From Terebella lapidaria (lineage: Eukaryota > Annelida > Polychaeta > Terebellida > Terebellidae), in NCBI GenBank assembly GCA_949152475.1, contig OX424570.1, positions 9,660,181-9,724,180 on the forward strand: a stretch of 64,000 nt of DNA, in the 5' to 3' direction. A program made the translations under genes and the position numbers. Below are positions 1-11,012 of this stretch, in pieces (position 1 is the first letter of the stretch; the number at the start of each line of letters is the position of its first letter). A model generated the notes under the pieces. The model saw only the letters and a list, made by a program, of their open reading frames with translations. It did no database searches and was not told the DNA's origin.

Positions 1-480
1 TAGTTGATGTCATAACTACTCACCAGATAGTAAGCGATGTCTTTCAATAAATGACGAAAACTCTGGCTCCATTGAATATGGCGTGCCTCAAGGTCTGACC
101 TGTTGCAGCTGCTATTCATCATTCAAACGATGTTCATAAACATGTCGGTAAATTCAAGGCCACTTTGTATGTGGATGATATGCATCTTATTTTGCATCTA
201 AACACTTCAAGTAAATTCAAGCAGTCTTACAGGATGGAAAATGTTCACAAATGGTTAAAAAATAAATTTTTAAGGCCAAAAAAAAGTTATGATTAGGCAC
301 GCGTCGCTTCAAACCCCGCGCATCACTCATTTTTTTAAAGCAAAAAACATCTCCGCATCTTTTATGGTAAATTGACACCCGTACATCGATTTCGAGGAGA
401 TTATGATCGAGTAAAATGACTAGGTGTAATGGTATTGATTATTTTCCACTCTTGATGATGAATATATGAAATATCAAGGG
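1..480 (+). mobile_element. LINE reverse-transcriptase fragment (decayed)
   Basis: Broken reading frames contain pieces of a non-LTR reverse transcriptase: a GVPQG-like turn near 70-95 and a YVDD-type catalytic box (usually YADD) near 165-185, followed by the downstream linker. There is no continuous ORF. The same stretch recurs with high identity at about 44821-45260, where more of the RT lies upstream, so both come from one CR1/Jockey-like family. The left end runs off the window. Confidence 0.7.
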
Positions 481-1719
481 TATAATAATTCCATTCATCT
501 TCTGTTCTATCCCAGGTAAGATAAAGACAAGCAACAAACGACATGAGCCTACTGCAGCCACATATCACCATTGGTATGACATTAATTTAAAGTCCTAGTA
601 GCAAGGTACCATTATATGATTTTATTCCTGCTGAGATAAAGACAATGTAGACATATGGTAATAAATAAAAAAGATGTTCGCGTTAATTGGTAAATAATAA
701 CAGCGGCATGGACTCGAGTATATTGAGCCAGTATCACAATTGCCTTCTCATGCCGATGAAAAAACTAACTTCGGCAGTTTCCGTAATCGTGACGTCAGTT
801 GAGGCAAAATTTGCTTTGATGGCTCACCAGAAACGTAAAATACGTAATCCGGTGGCCAGCTCAAAGATGGAAAATCTCTCCAAAACGCATACGATTCAAC
901 AGAAAACACGCTAAAACCAGCAAATACTGGACATCTTGCATTTCAACAAACCTACGTTCTGGGTGAATAAATAGTACTGATTCTAAATACCAAGAAAAGA
1001 AATGCCGTATTGCCATCATCTTACTTTTTCACTTGAATTGTCAAACATACACCAGTGGAATGAATAAATGTGTATGCGAAATGCAATTTACCTTGCTGGC
1101 TACATGTACATTCAGTTCAGCCTCATATGACGTCAACAACCGCGTGAAACGTCAACAATCAGGTTCAAAATTTTCGGCAATTTACAGGAGGGGTGCCTAT
1201 TTTATTCAATATCTCGAAACCAATTTTTTGTATTTGTAAAATTCGTTGGAATTTATTGAACACTATTCACAATAGACTAAATAAAAAGCACTTTTATCGG
1301 CATGCTACAAGGTCTTTGATAAACATACATGAAATGTGCATTCTGTACAAGTGAAGTTAGATATATACATTTAAATATACAAATGATCGGTGCGAACTAT
1401 ATATATAGTTTGCATCGATCCCTGCAAATCTATCCGAAGTGTATCAGAACATTTCAAGATATGGTATTCACATGTACTGTGGATAAATACGATACATATG
1501 TACGGGTTTCTACCATAAAGTAATAAGAACTTCGAACAACATACCATTCACATCGAATCAGACTGTACACCCACTACTATGATGAATACATTGGTCCATT
1601 CTTAAAAGTACAATGGTTTCGGTAGATAGGTACGATGATCTTACAAAACAAAGGATGAGGAGCTATCGGAAACATTTCTATATTAGTTACAAAATGTTCT
1701 GATACAGCCGTTTGATATT
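481..1719. other. No gene seen; AT-rich 3' flank
   Basis: Only short random ORFs and AT-rich DNA. It lies downstream of the minus-strand lectin pseudogene that ends at 1720 and would hold its 3' untranslated region. I see no splice-supported exon or recognised repeat. Confidence 0.5.
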
Positions 1720-4404
1720 CTACTCTTGCAGCTTGTCATATACACTTGGTTTTTCCACAAGGTTGATGTAGTTACTTGGTTTTTCATATGGATTGTCATT
1801 CACTACATTCTGACCCGCTTCCATGTCATGTCTGACGGTATCAGGGTCATCGTAGAGAACAGTTTGATTTCTGGGTGGACCACGTGATGCATCTGCTGAG
1901 GAACTAGTGACGTCTTCATACTCGAGCACAGCAGTACTTGATGACGTCGTTGTTTCGTGTGTCTGCTTGCCCATCTGAAGATTTTCTTTGCTTTCATTCC
2001 TTGAATCCAAACGGCCCCTAAGATTTGGAACAATATTGTGCACTTTTGTTCAGCCTGCATCGTTTTGGAAGTAAGTTTGTAATCATTACCTGAGTACATA
2101 TCCTATGCCTGTTCCAACACCTAATGTAACCAGACTGACGACCACGAGGACAATAATAGCTGAAAAATAGCCACACTCATATCTACCAAGAAAACATGTC
2201 AGGATATGACACATGTTCAGGATACATTTCATAAACCGGTTTTTCTCCACACCTGTGTCAGAGAAAGTTTTGTCCGTTTCAGATTCTTGACAGTTGACAA
2301 AGCAGGCTTTTGGGCAGTTAAAGGTAGTTGTCAACATTGCAGTCGAGTCTGACGTTGAACCAAACTCGACATCCCCAGTTTTACTTTGAGTTTTCTCGGC
2401 CGGACTGCTGGTAGTGGTCGTGGCAGTGGATAATCTGTTCTCCTCTGGACAGTTGTGTATTTATATGTACCATACATCCATACATAAACTTTAGCATTAC
2501 ATCAATCTACTTGCGTATTCTATAGAATCAAATTGAATATATACAATGGTGTCGAATGACAACAGAGCCATCTCAGGCATGCATATTCCTCATGTGGAAC
2601 TGTATTTCAGAGTCGAATTATTCATCCCAGGAAACAACGCATTATATAATACACATTCAAGTTGATAGAAATGGTAGTGGACTTTAATGAGCCAGCATGA
2701 CATGTGTATACGTACGATATTGGCACAGAAAATAGTTCAGTCTCTGAGATGAACCAGCACTTTTCCACTTGAACCGGTAACGTGGATCAAGACTGACCAA
2801 CATAAGACTGTTTCCAAAGAACTCATCGCCAGGAGTCCACATCATCGGATCCCATGCAAAGTACCTCACTGAACAACCTGTTTACATTTGTCATGATTAT
2901 ATGAAAAGTTGTGAATTCCATGAGATGAGCAATCCGCATAAGATGTGGTAATAGTTTGTTCTAAAAGTTATTTTGTTCTAAATGCGTTTCTATATAAAAC
3001 ACAAACTGAATACATGAACGCTTCTATTATATAGAACAGACTATATAATAGTATTATAAATTACTATTGTATATTAATTATGTTACTATATAATTACTAT
3101 ATATTACTATTATAATTATATATTAATTAAAAAAGTCAATGAACAATAATAAAATATAAAAAATTCCTGACATTCGTCTACAAGAACATTTTGAAAGATC
3201 CCAATCTAATGCCCAACCAAAGGTTATCAAGAATTCAATCTTGTCATTCGATCACAAATGTATCTTGTCTTGTCTTTCCCAAAATGGTGGATATGCACGA
3301 AGAAGATAAACATACCAGTAGAAGATATGAATTTCCCATTTCCATGGGTGTCTATGAATACCGATCCACACGAAGCGATTATATTTCGTTATGATCACTT
3401 CTTGTAGAGTTGTATTGCTGATGTGTGTATAAGCCAGGTCCCCACCGAGCTCATTGTGGCAGAAAGTTTGGGCGTCATATCAATCAAGTCCCCTGGGTAT
3501 GTCGCTATGGACGTAATAACAAGTGTCAGAAAATAGGAATCCTGAGTTACCGGCGACAGTACAATTATCATCTGTAAAATTATATCACAAAAAACATTGA
3601 GATAATTATATCACAGAAGAACATTTCGATCATATATAGGCCGAGAGTAATGCATGTCAAAAAACCAGAGCGTACTTCACAACGATGATTAGTCAATTAT
3701 TTTACATGTACATGACAACTACCTTCGTATCTCGGCAAGAATTGACAAAGTATGTAGCTCCTGCTTCTTGATTCATCACAGTTGTCCCCACGTAATGTGC
3801 CATCTACACATATGTAGGCGCAATCATGTCCGTTACCTTTTTCTAATATCTGGTTAGCATCTGTAGGGGGGAAACATTTTTTTCTGTAATAACTTACTAA
3901 CACTTTTTCTGGTTTTAACTTACTAACACTGTTTGAACTGCAAATGTGATTATTCACCTACCAGAAAGAGGTGATCCATCAAGCAGCCTCCATGTATCAT
4001 CTTGACTTCTCCGGCCACCGACCCACACCCCGTCTGACCCTGGGACATCTTTTAACACAGGGACATTCTCTAAAACAGCCTCCACCTGTGACTGTACAGC
4101 CGGGTCTGGGATTGACGCAAGGGCGGCATTCACACTTTTACATGCCTCTCTACTCTGATCCCAGGTGATACCCTCGGTCTGATTGGTGCCGTACACAACC
4201 AGACAGAATCCAGTAGAGTTACATTGTCTATTAACGGTATATATCCCAACGACATTTCTGATGTGTGAAACTGTGATGAGAATGAATGAACAATACATAC
4301 AATAATGTTAAACAAATGCACAATATACCATGTCAATATATGACATTTCATGTCTTACACTCACCAATGATAAATTGACAGACCAGTATTATTCTCACGT
4401 CCAT
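1720..4404 (-). pseudogene. Dual-CTLD transmembrane receptor with ITAM tail (copy A1), nonsense-mutated
   Basis: Exons in order: signal 4365-4404 (MDVRIILVCQFIIG), CTLD1 3962-4270 and 3723-3860, CTLD2 about 3316-3571 and 2716-2877, Thr-rich stalk 2253-2444, transmembrane 2090-2159, tail 1720-2017. All have GT-AG borders, and ectodomain introns are phase 1. CTLD1 shows the WVGG core. The TM has no charged residue and a GVGTGIG glycine repeat. The tail ends in YINL-x6-YDKL, a consensus ITAM, preceded by YEDV, YDDP and YEKP tyrosines. Two lesions: the conserved GDW tryptophan codon in CTLD2 is TGA (3480-3482), and the donor after that exon no longer keeps phase 1. The protein would stop inside CTLD2, so I call it a pseudogene or null allele; an assembly error at one base cannot be excluded. 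Confidence 0.82.
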
Positions 4405-6075
4405 ATTCCATTCGACCGACATGTCGTCTAACGAATCCAACACACGTTCTCCGTTTGGTTACGTTTCTGTTTTGAATAGTTTCCCACACGCAACTACCAA
4501 GTTGCACACATGATACAAGTATCCGACCCAAATACAAACCAGCTCAACAGACTTTGCCAGTCAAGTCTGCCACTGTATTGAAGTCCCCCTCACGCCCCGT
4601 CACACGACATGCTCCAGGACCAGGAAGTGAGTCTCACCAGAATGAACATTGAAGTGGAGTTCGTGATCATGTTTCGGCCCTTGGCATAGCAGTAGGAAAC
4701 AAATTGAATATACCTACATTGTATATCAGTTTTCTATTTATTTTCCTGTTTTCTTTGTATTTTATTACATTCGGTAAACTTTTTTTGGAGCATCATGTAC
4801 TAGTTGACTTCTAAATAATTCTCCATAACGGTGTCAATATTGCCAATATTGTCAATACAGCGTGTTAAAATGTCCTGTGGTTACCACACTCAACCAACAA
4901 TAGTCATACATTGTGACATTATGATGTTCGACATGGTAAGCATACCTCATAATCTCTAGTGTGGTCTAAGTGTGCTCTTCCTTTTCACGCCACTAACATA
5001 GACTACTATCATTCACAAAATGTGGAATGGGTTGATTATGTCCGAATCTGCTCGAAAAACACACAGGAACGACCAACAGCATAGACACGGAAACGGAATG
5101 AATAAAAAACACGTCACAATTTGGGTAGAACTAGGTTGTTTTTGTATGGATAATTTCCACATTTCATTATGGTACATACGGTATGGTACATGACTAGGTA
5201 ATGTAAACCCAAGCGACAACTACCTGTTACCTGTTACGATACCGATAGAAAATATACGGTTGGTGTTTTATTGAATGGTTTTACCGATTTGACATACACA
5301 GAAAATGAACGTGTTTTTGAATGCATACAAGAATTTATTACAAATACCAATAGAATGAAAAAGAGATGTTCATAAACTATTATGAATGCACTCGAAATAT
5401 TGTGTATATATGTTATTTGCACACTTGAGGCTGTAGACGATCCTCGTTAAAGAAATACATTGACAAGCAACAAACCCAATAAGGTGTCAAGCATTCACCT
5501 ATTACCATTATTATGGCATCAACATAATGTACATAAATAAAATGTGTATCATGTACATGTAAATATACTCATTGAATTATACGTACATATCGGTACATAT
5601 AAATCCTCGCAACACTGTTAGAAGTGTTTTGAATGATTATAATAATGTAGAACATTTACAAAGTCGTGTTTTTAGTAGACAGACATGATCAACAATTACT
5701 ACCAATACAACCAGACCCCGACAGCAAATCCAAAGCAATTGATATCTTTTCAACAACGTACCAGGAATAAACGTGGAATCAATACCTAGTAATATGTATT
5801 CCAAGCAAACAAAACGGTCCGTTATCCAATCTCATAGTCCGGGGACAGAAAGTCATATCAGGCATACGAAGTGAGAGAAAACAAAATTGATAGGGAAACT
5901 CATGAACCCCCCAAAAAGGCCGTTAGGTGGTGAAATCAGGTGTTCCGGAAAGAGTAATATTTATTGAGTCTATGGAGTAGCATGACACATATATGGTTTC
6001 TGACGACAAGTAGGAAGGATTAGGTAATAACGGATACATTTGAGACAATGGGTACATAGACAACCATTGTATATT
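4405..6075. other. Upstream region of copy A1 with a segment shared between receptor copies
   Basis: About 4540-4960 resembles the upstream DNA of other receptor copies (about 9540-9790, 25500-25680 and, mirrored, 28005-28440). The shared part includes a decayed version of the short ORF at 25555. This suggests whole gene units with promoters were duplicated. The remainder (about 5000-6075) shows no gene. Confidence 0.5.
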
Positions 6076-8693
6076 CTACCCCTGCAGCTTATCGTATACA
6101 CTCGGTTGTTCCACTATGTTGATGTAGTTACTCGGTTTCTCATAGGGGTTCATTGTTGTCATGTAGTCATTTGCTACATTCTGGTCTGCTTCCGATTCTG
6201 TCAGGTCATGCCTGACAGAATCAGGATCATCATAGAGAACAGTTTGGCCTCTGGGAGGATCACGTGATGAATTTGCTGAGGAGCCAGTGACGTCTTCATA
6301 GTCAAACACAGCAGGATTTGATGACGTCAATGTTCCTTGTGTCTGTACGCCCATATGGCGATCCTGTTCGCCTACATTTTGCGGATTCTTTCGTCCCCTG
6401 GAAACATTTGAATAGCAAATCCTGTAAATTTCTGTGGTGGCCGAGAGGGGAATATCAAGTCATATAGTGATTGAAGTATCTTACCTAATCATATATCCAA
6501 TACCTATTCCAGCACCCAACATGGCCACACTGACGACCACGAGAACTATCACAGCTGGAATAGGAACACGATAAGACCACAAATACAACAGTATAAGGCC
6601 CAATTTGTCCACCAGCATAATTGTACAAGATGTGAAAAATGAATGGTCAAACGTCATAGAATATCAAACAATGAACCTGTGACAGAAAAGGTCTGAGCAG
6701 AAGCATTTCCTTGACTGTCAAATGGCTGGGCTGTTGTTGGGGATGGTGAGGCTTTTGTGGATTCATTACTCTCAGTTGGACTTTGAGTTGTCAGGGCAGT
6801 TGTGACACTTTCACTTTTGCTGTGTGGTATCGTGGTCGGGAACAGCTGAGTCATCATCTAGGAGAAGATGTGCCATAAAAGTGTTTGGTTGTAGTCTGGG
6901 AATGGCTCGCTAGGAATGGCGAATTATTGTGAACAATAAGAGACTGTTTTATTACGTACAGTATTGGCATAAGACGTAGTGAAGTGTAGACGATGACTCA
7001 GCAATTCTCCACTTGAATTTATTGCTGGAATCCCGACTGATGAACATCCGATTATTTCCATAAAATTCACCGTCAGATGTCCACATGATCTCATCCCAGA
7101 AATAGTACCTCACTGATAGGACTGGAAATGGAAATATATAAAACTACTCCATTTGAGAACAGATGAAATGTGTGCACGGCACAAAACGCAAAACTCTCTT
7201 CCTCATTGGAACAACGATAGATATGTGAAATAACATTGATGATCATGTAATATTATACCTGTTATTCATGCTATCGATCATTTTAATTTTCTGTGCAGAC
7301 ATCTTCCAATGTATTGCTTTGAATGTGTTAATGATAAGTACTCTGACTTTTACTCATCCATTATACTAATAAACTATATATCTTTCATTCAATATATACC
7401 CATTAGTTAATGCTAGTAATTTGTCTTTTGTTGCAAGGAAAAAATCAGTTGGACTGCAACAATTGAACAATACTTAACAGTAATGTCCATAATTTGGCCA
7501 GATTAATATACCCATCTATCACCCCTACTCATCCAACCAGTTGTTGATGTACTGGAAACAAAATATAAAGACGGCATACCTCTGCCCCATTGCCAAGGAT
7601 ATCTAACAAGCCGGATCCATAGCTGGTCACTCGAAATAGAGATCATCGCCAATAATGAGGAATTATTCATGTGTCTGTAAGCCAGGTCCCCGCCAAGCTG
7701 AGTGTACCAGAAAGTTTCGGCGTCATACCAGTCACCTCTCCCAGGAATGGTGTTGTGGAGGTAATAACACGTGTCAGAAAACCTGAATCCTCTATAAGTG
7801 CCAGTATCGCAGGTCATGCCAACTACAAACGTTTGAGATGAATTTATTACATTGAAGTAGTCATACACATGACAAATATAACTTGGCATATACATCGTAC
7901 TAGCATAAATTTCTATATTCAGGAATTTATAGACCCTATGACATATGATAATATTTGTGATTTTAGCTATGTCCATGCACTCTCATTATTCATTTGTACG
8001 ATCGAAATCGGTATTTAGGAAACTCCCAATTTGCATTGAGCGCAATATGCATACATAGAACACACCATGACTAATAACTTGACTTCTTATCACAATGACT
8101 TGGTTAGTACGACTGTAAATTTGTAACATTTGCTCACCATTTAGAGCAAATGGTGAGCAATACCTTGTTCCCCAAATGGAAACTGACAGAGAGGATAAAT
8201 GTTATTATGTGTTTCGTCACAGTTTTCGGTATTAAAGTTTCTATTTTGATCTAATCGGATGCAGTAACCCGGGTCCGGTTCTGATATCAGTACACTCCCT
8301 GTTGAAAGAGACATATATAATTCTTTGATTCGGTTTTTTTTTAAAAACTGAATTGAAAATCCAAAATCAATGGCCATATCTCTCTTGCACAACATATACC
8401 TATCAGGTAGAAGTGATCCATCAAGCAGCCTCCATGTGTCACCCTGTCTCCTCCTGCCACCGACCCACACCCCGTGTGACTCCGGGACATCATCTAACAC
8501 AGGGACAGTCTCCAACACAGCCTCCACCTGACTCTGGGTAGCGGGGTCTGTTATGGATGAGAAGGCAGCATTCTCTCTGACACACGCTTGTCTACTCTGA
8601 TCCCATGTGATACCTTTGGTCTGGTTAGTGCCGTACACAACCAGACAGTATCCAGTGGAATTACATCTTCTGTTAACAGTATATATCCCAGCG
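6076..8693 (-). pseudogene. Dual-CTLD receptor with ITAM tail (copy A2), signal exon lost
   Basis: Recognisable exons: CTLD1 8404-8693 (5' end missing) and 8164-8298, CTLD2 7580-7822 and 6960-7121, stalk about 6654-6858, TM 6485-6554, tail 6076-6397. The tail ends YINI-x6-YDKL, a consensus ITAM. Lesions: the first CTLD exon is cut off at 8693, where a Helentron-like copy begins, and no signal exon is found; the donor after CTLD1 exon one reads AT instead of GT (8402-8403); a conserved CTLD2 cysteine is Trp (TFW for TFC); the stalk frame set by the preceding exon hits TGA after about 15 codons, while another frame reads on to the TM. Several independent defects make it a pseudogene, though its ITAM is unchanged. 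Confidence 0.82.
8130..8160. repeat. Perfect 13-bp hairpin beside a splice donor
   Basis: The arms at 8130-8142 and 8148-8160 are exact reverse complements with a 5-nt loop. The hairpin starts three bases inside the intron after copy A2's second CTLD1 exon, so in RNA it could mask that 5' splice site. It may be chance or a remnant of a small insertion. Confidence 0.5.
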
Positions 8694-9497
8694 AAAAAAA
8701 AAACTGTCTGATCAGATTTGAGATTTTTGTTTCGAAAGATTATCTTTGTACCTCTGTGATGTGTATAAGTTTGATTGCCCTTTAATCGCCGGTCTGCGTA
8801 TGGCGGTTTTCGGCCCATCGCATTACTATCCATTTTGGGCCGTTCCTAGACAAAAAATTGTTTTCACCCTCTGAAAAAAATTGTGGACTTTGAAAATTTT
8901 TCTTTTTCCCTTCATAATAGGAGCTGTTAGGACTGTACTCATAGAACGCTTGAAGATAGAGCTTAGAAATTGGCACTTTCAAATGGGAAGTCATATATGG
9001 CGAATTTTGGTGACCTCATATATGGTGACCTTGAATTTGACCTTGGATGACCTTGAAAGGTCAAAAACAGCCATTTTGGGGTCAAAAAATGCCCAGATTT
9101 GCCTCTGTAGACGAAATGCTTGTAGATAGAGATTATGTTTGCATTATGAACATATGAGAAGTCATATATGGCACAACTAATGATGACATTGAACTTGATG
9201 TCAGATGACCTTGAGTGGCAAATGTCTGACTCGGAATGCGTAAATTGACCTGAGCGGCCTAAACGATTCCATCCAGATATATCTTTGTATTTTGAACATA
9301 TAGGATATCAAATGTCGCACACATACATGTAATGGTGACATCGAATTTCACACGGATGGCCTTGATTAGTAAATCTCAATTTCATATGTTCACACTGCGA
9401 ACCTTGATTGGTAAATCTCAAGGTCTGTTACCTGCCAATGCTGCCATGGCCAAACCAAAATTGTCCGGTAACCTATCTAGCCTTTGGGCTAATTTTC
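8694..9497 (+). mobile_element. 5'-truncated Helentron-like element (copy C)
   Basis: The sequence matches the middle and 3' parts of the elements at 20191-22586 and 31611-34181, including the TGACCTTGA-rich repeat DNA. It ends with GTCCGGTAACC and the near-palindrome TAGCCTTTGGGCTA before TTTT, like their 3' ends. It begins abruptly inside the first CTLD exon of copy A2 and replaces its 5' part and signal exon. Confidence 0.7.
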
Positions 9498-10133
9498 TTA
9501 TTTTGAAATCTATATTGTGAAGTTCATGAATCTACTACTGGGCTCATTATTTGTTTGTGCATTATATGCTCCTTCATAACGTTGTCAATGTAGTCATAAC
9601 GTGTTCAAATGTTATGTGTGGTAATATACATATATATATATATAATCAAAACTAGCCACCAATAACCGTACATTTTGATTTTCGATATTGCGCCCAAAAT
9701 ATGAATGTGATTATTACATTATGACACCATTATCACAATTGGATAATTATCTGGACTATCTCAATATTTAGACAAGAAATCCCATATTATTTTATGTCAT
9801 ATGTTATATAATTATGTCATTTTATTATATAACATTCTATCAGAATTCGATTCAATGCAGTCGGTAGCGCATGACAGTGACAATAGCCAAGTGAATCCTA
9901 TTTTCCGTGTCCAACTATGAAAGGAAGTCATGAGGAAAACAAGGGAAAGTTTGGCTTAATGACTTGTTTGATATGTTGGTCGTTTATTATTTCTTTTTAT
10001 AGTTTTCCCATTCGTAATTCAATCGTCACGCTTCAGCTAGAAAGTAAAATCACATCGACCACACGTTCTCATGGCGTAGTGTTGAGCACACATACTTCGC
10101 CAGACATACGATTTCATTCTAGCCAAATATATA
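9498..10133. other. Duplicated receptor upstream DNA and segmental-duplication edge
   Basis: About 9540-9790 is a diverged copy of the upstream region of receptor copies A1 and B1, so it is the original 5' flank of copy A2; the missing signal exon should have been just downstream of it. From about 9900 a different block begins that recurs near 13190. No gene seen. Confidence 0.5.
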
Positions 10134-10142
10134 GTAGAATCC

Positions 10143-11003
10143 TATGGAAGCCCATAGGTGACATGTGCGGGGAAAAAAATAGGTGTTTTTCTAGTAAAAA
10201 CCTTGCACGTTCGAACGTAGAACGTTCAAAGCTACCACGTTCGCACGTGTAAGCATTAAGCGCTATCACGTTCGCACGTGTAAGCATTAAGCGCTATCAC
10301 GTTCGCACGTGGTAACTTTGAAACTTTTCACGTTCGCGCGTAGAAAGGCTTTAGGCTTCCACGTTCAAACGTAGAAAGTCCAAAGCTACCACGTTCACAC
10401 GTAGAAACAATATATGCTTTCACGTTCGCACATAGAAACTTTAAAACCTATAACGTTCGAACGTAGAAAGATGTAGGTTTCCACGTTCACACGTAGAAAG
10501 TTTCAAAGCTACCACGTTCATACGTGGAAACATTATATGCTTTCACGTTCGAACGTAGAAACTTTAAAACCTACCACGTTCGAACGTAGAAAGATGTAGG
10601 TTTCCACGTTCACACGTAGAAAGTTTCAAAGCTACCACGTTCACACGTGGAAGCATTTATACCTTTCCACGTTCGCACGTAGAAAGATTTAGGTTTCTAC
10701 GTTCACACGTGGAAATATTCAAAGCTACTACGTTCACATGTGAAAGCATTTGATGCTACCACACCCAAATCTTTGCACGTGCGAACGTGGTAGCTCCTGA
10801 AGTTTCCACGTGCGAACGTGGAAGCGTTGAATGCTTCCACGTGTGAACGTGGTAACCTAGGACTTTCCACGTGTGAATGCAATAGCCTAAACTGTTTCCA
10901 CGTGCGAACGTGATAGTGTTAAATGCTTCCACGTTCGAACGTGCTAGCTTTTTGCTGGAAAAGACATGGTAATTTTTTATGCGCATGTCACCTATGGGCT
11001 TCC
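10143..11003. mobile_element. Foldback transposon filled with a palindromic array
   Basis: The ends are inverted repeats of about 85 bp sharing the core GGAAGCCCATAGGTGACAT, flanked by a 9-bp direct repeat GTAGAATCC (10134-10142 and 11004-11012). The interior has about 25 units spaced 30-31 bp apart, each centred on a near-palindrome such as CACGTTCGAACGTAG. Units run one way to about 10750 and the other way after, so the whole element folds on itself. There is no coding capacity. Long TIRs plus a 9-bp duplication are typical of Mutator-like elements; that class is inferred. A paralogous block near 13190-13560 lacks the insertion. Confidence 0.72.
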
Positions 11004-11012
11004 GTAGAATCC

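Noticed and set aside
3971-4168. Plus-strand ORFs antisense to the CTLD1 exons (also 8353, 25032)
   Set aside because: Shadows of the conserved minus-strand coding exons; they recur wherever that exon occurs.
10143-11003. CRISPR array, from regular short repeats with spacers
   Set aside because: Eukaryotic context, palindromic degenerate units, non-unique spacers and flanking TIRs show a foldback transposon.
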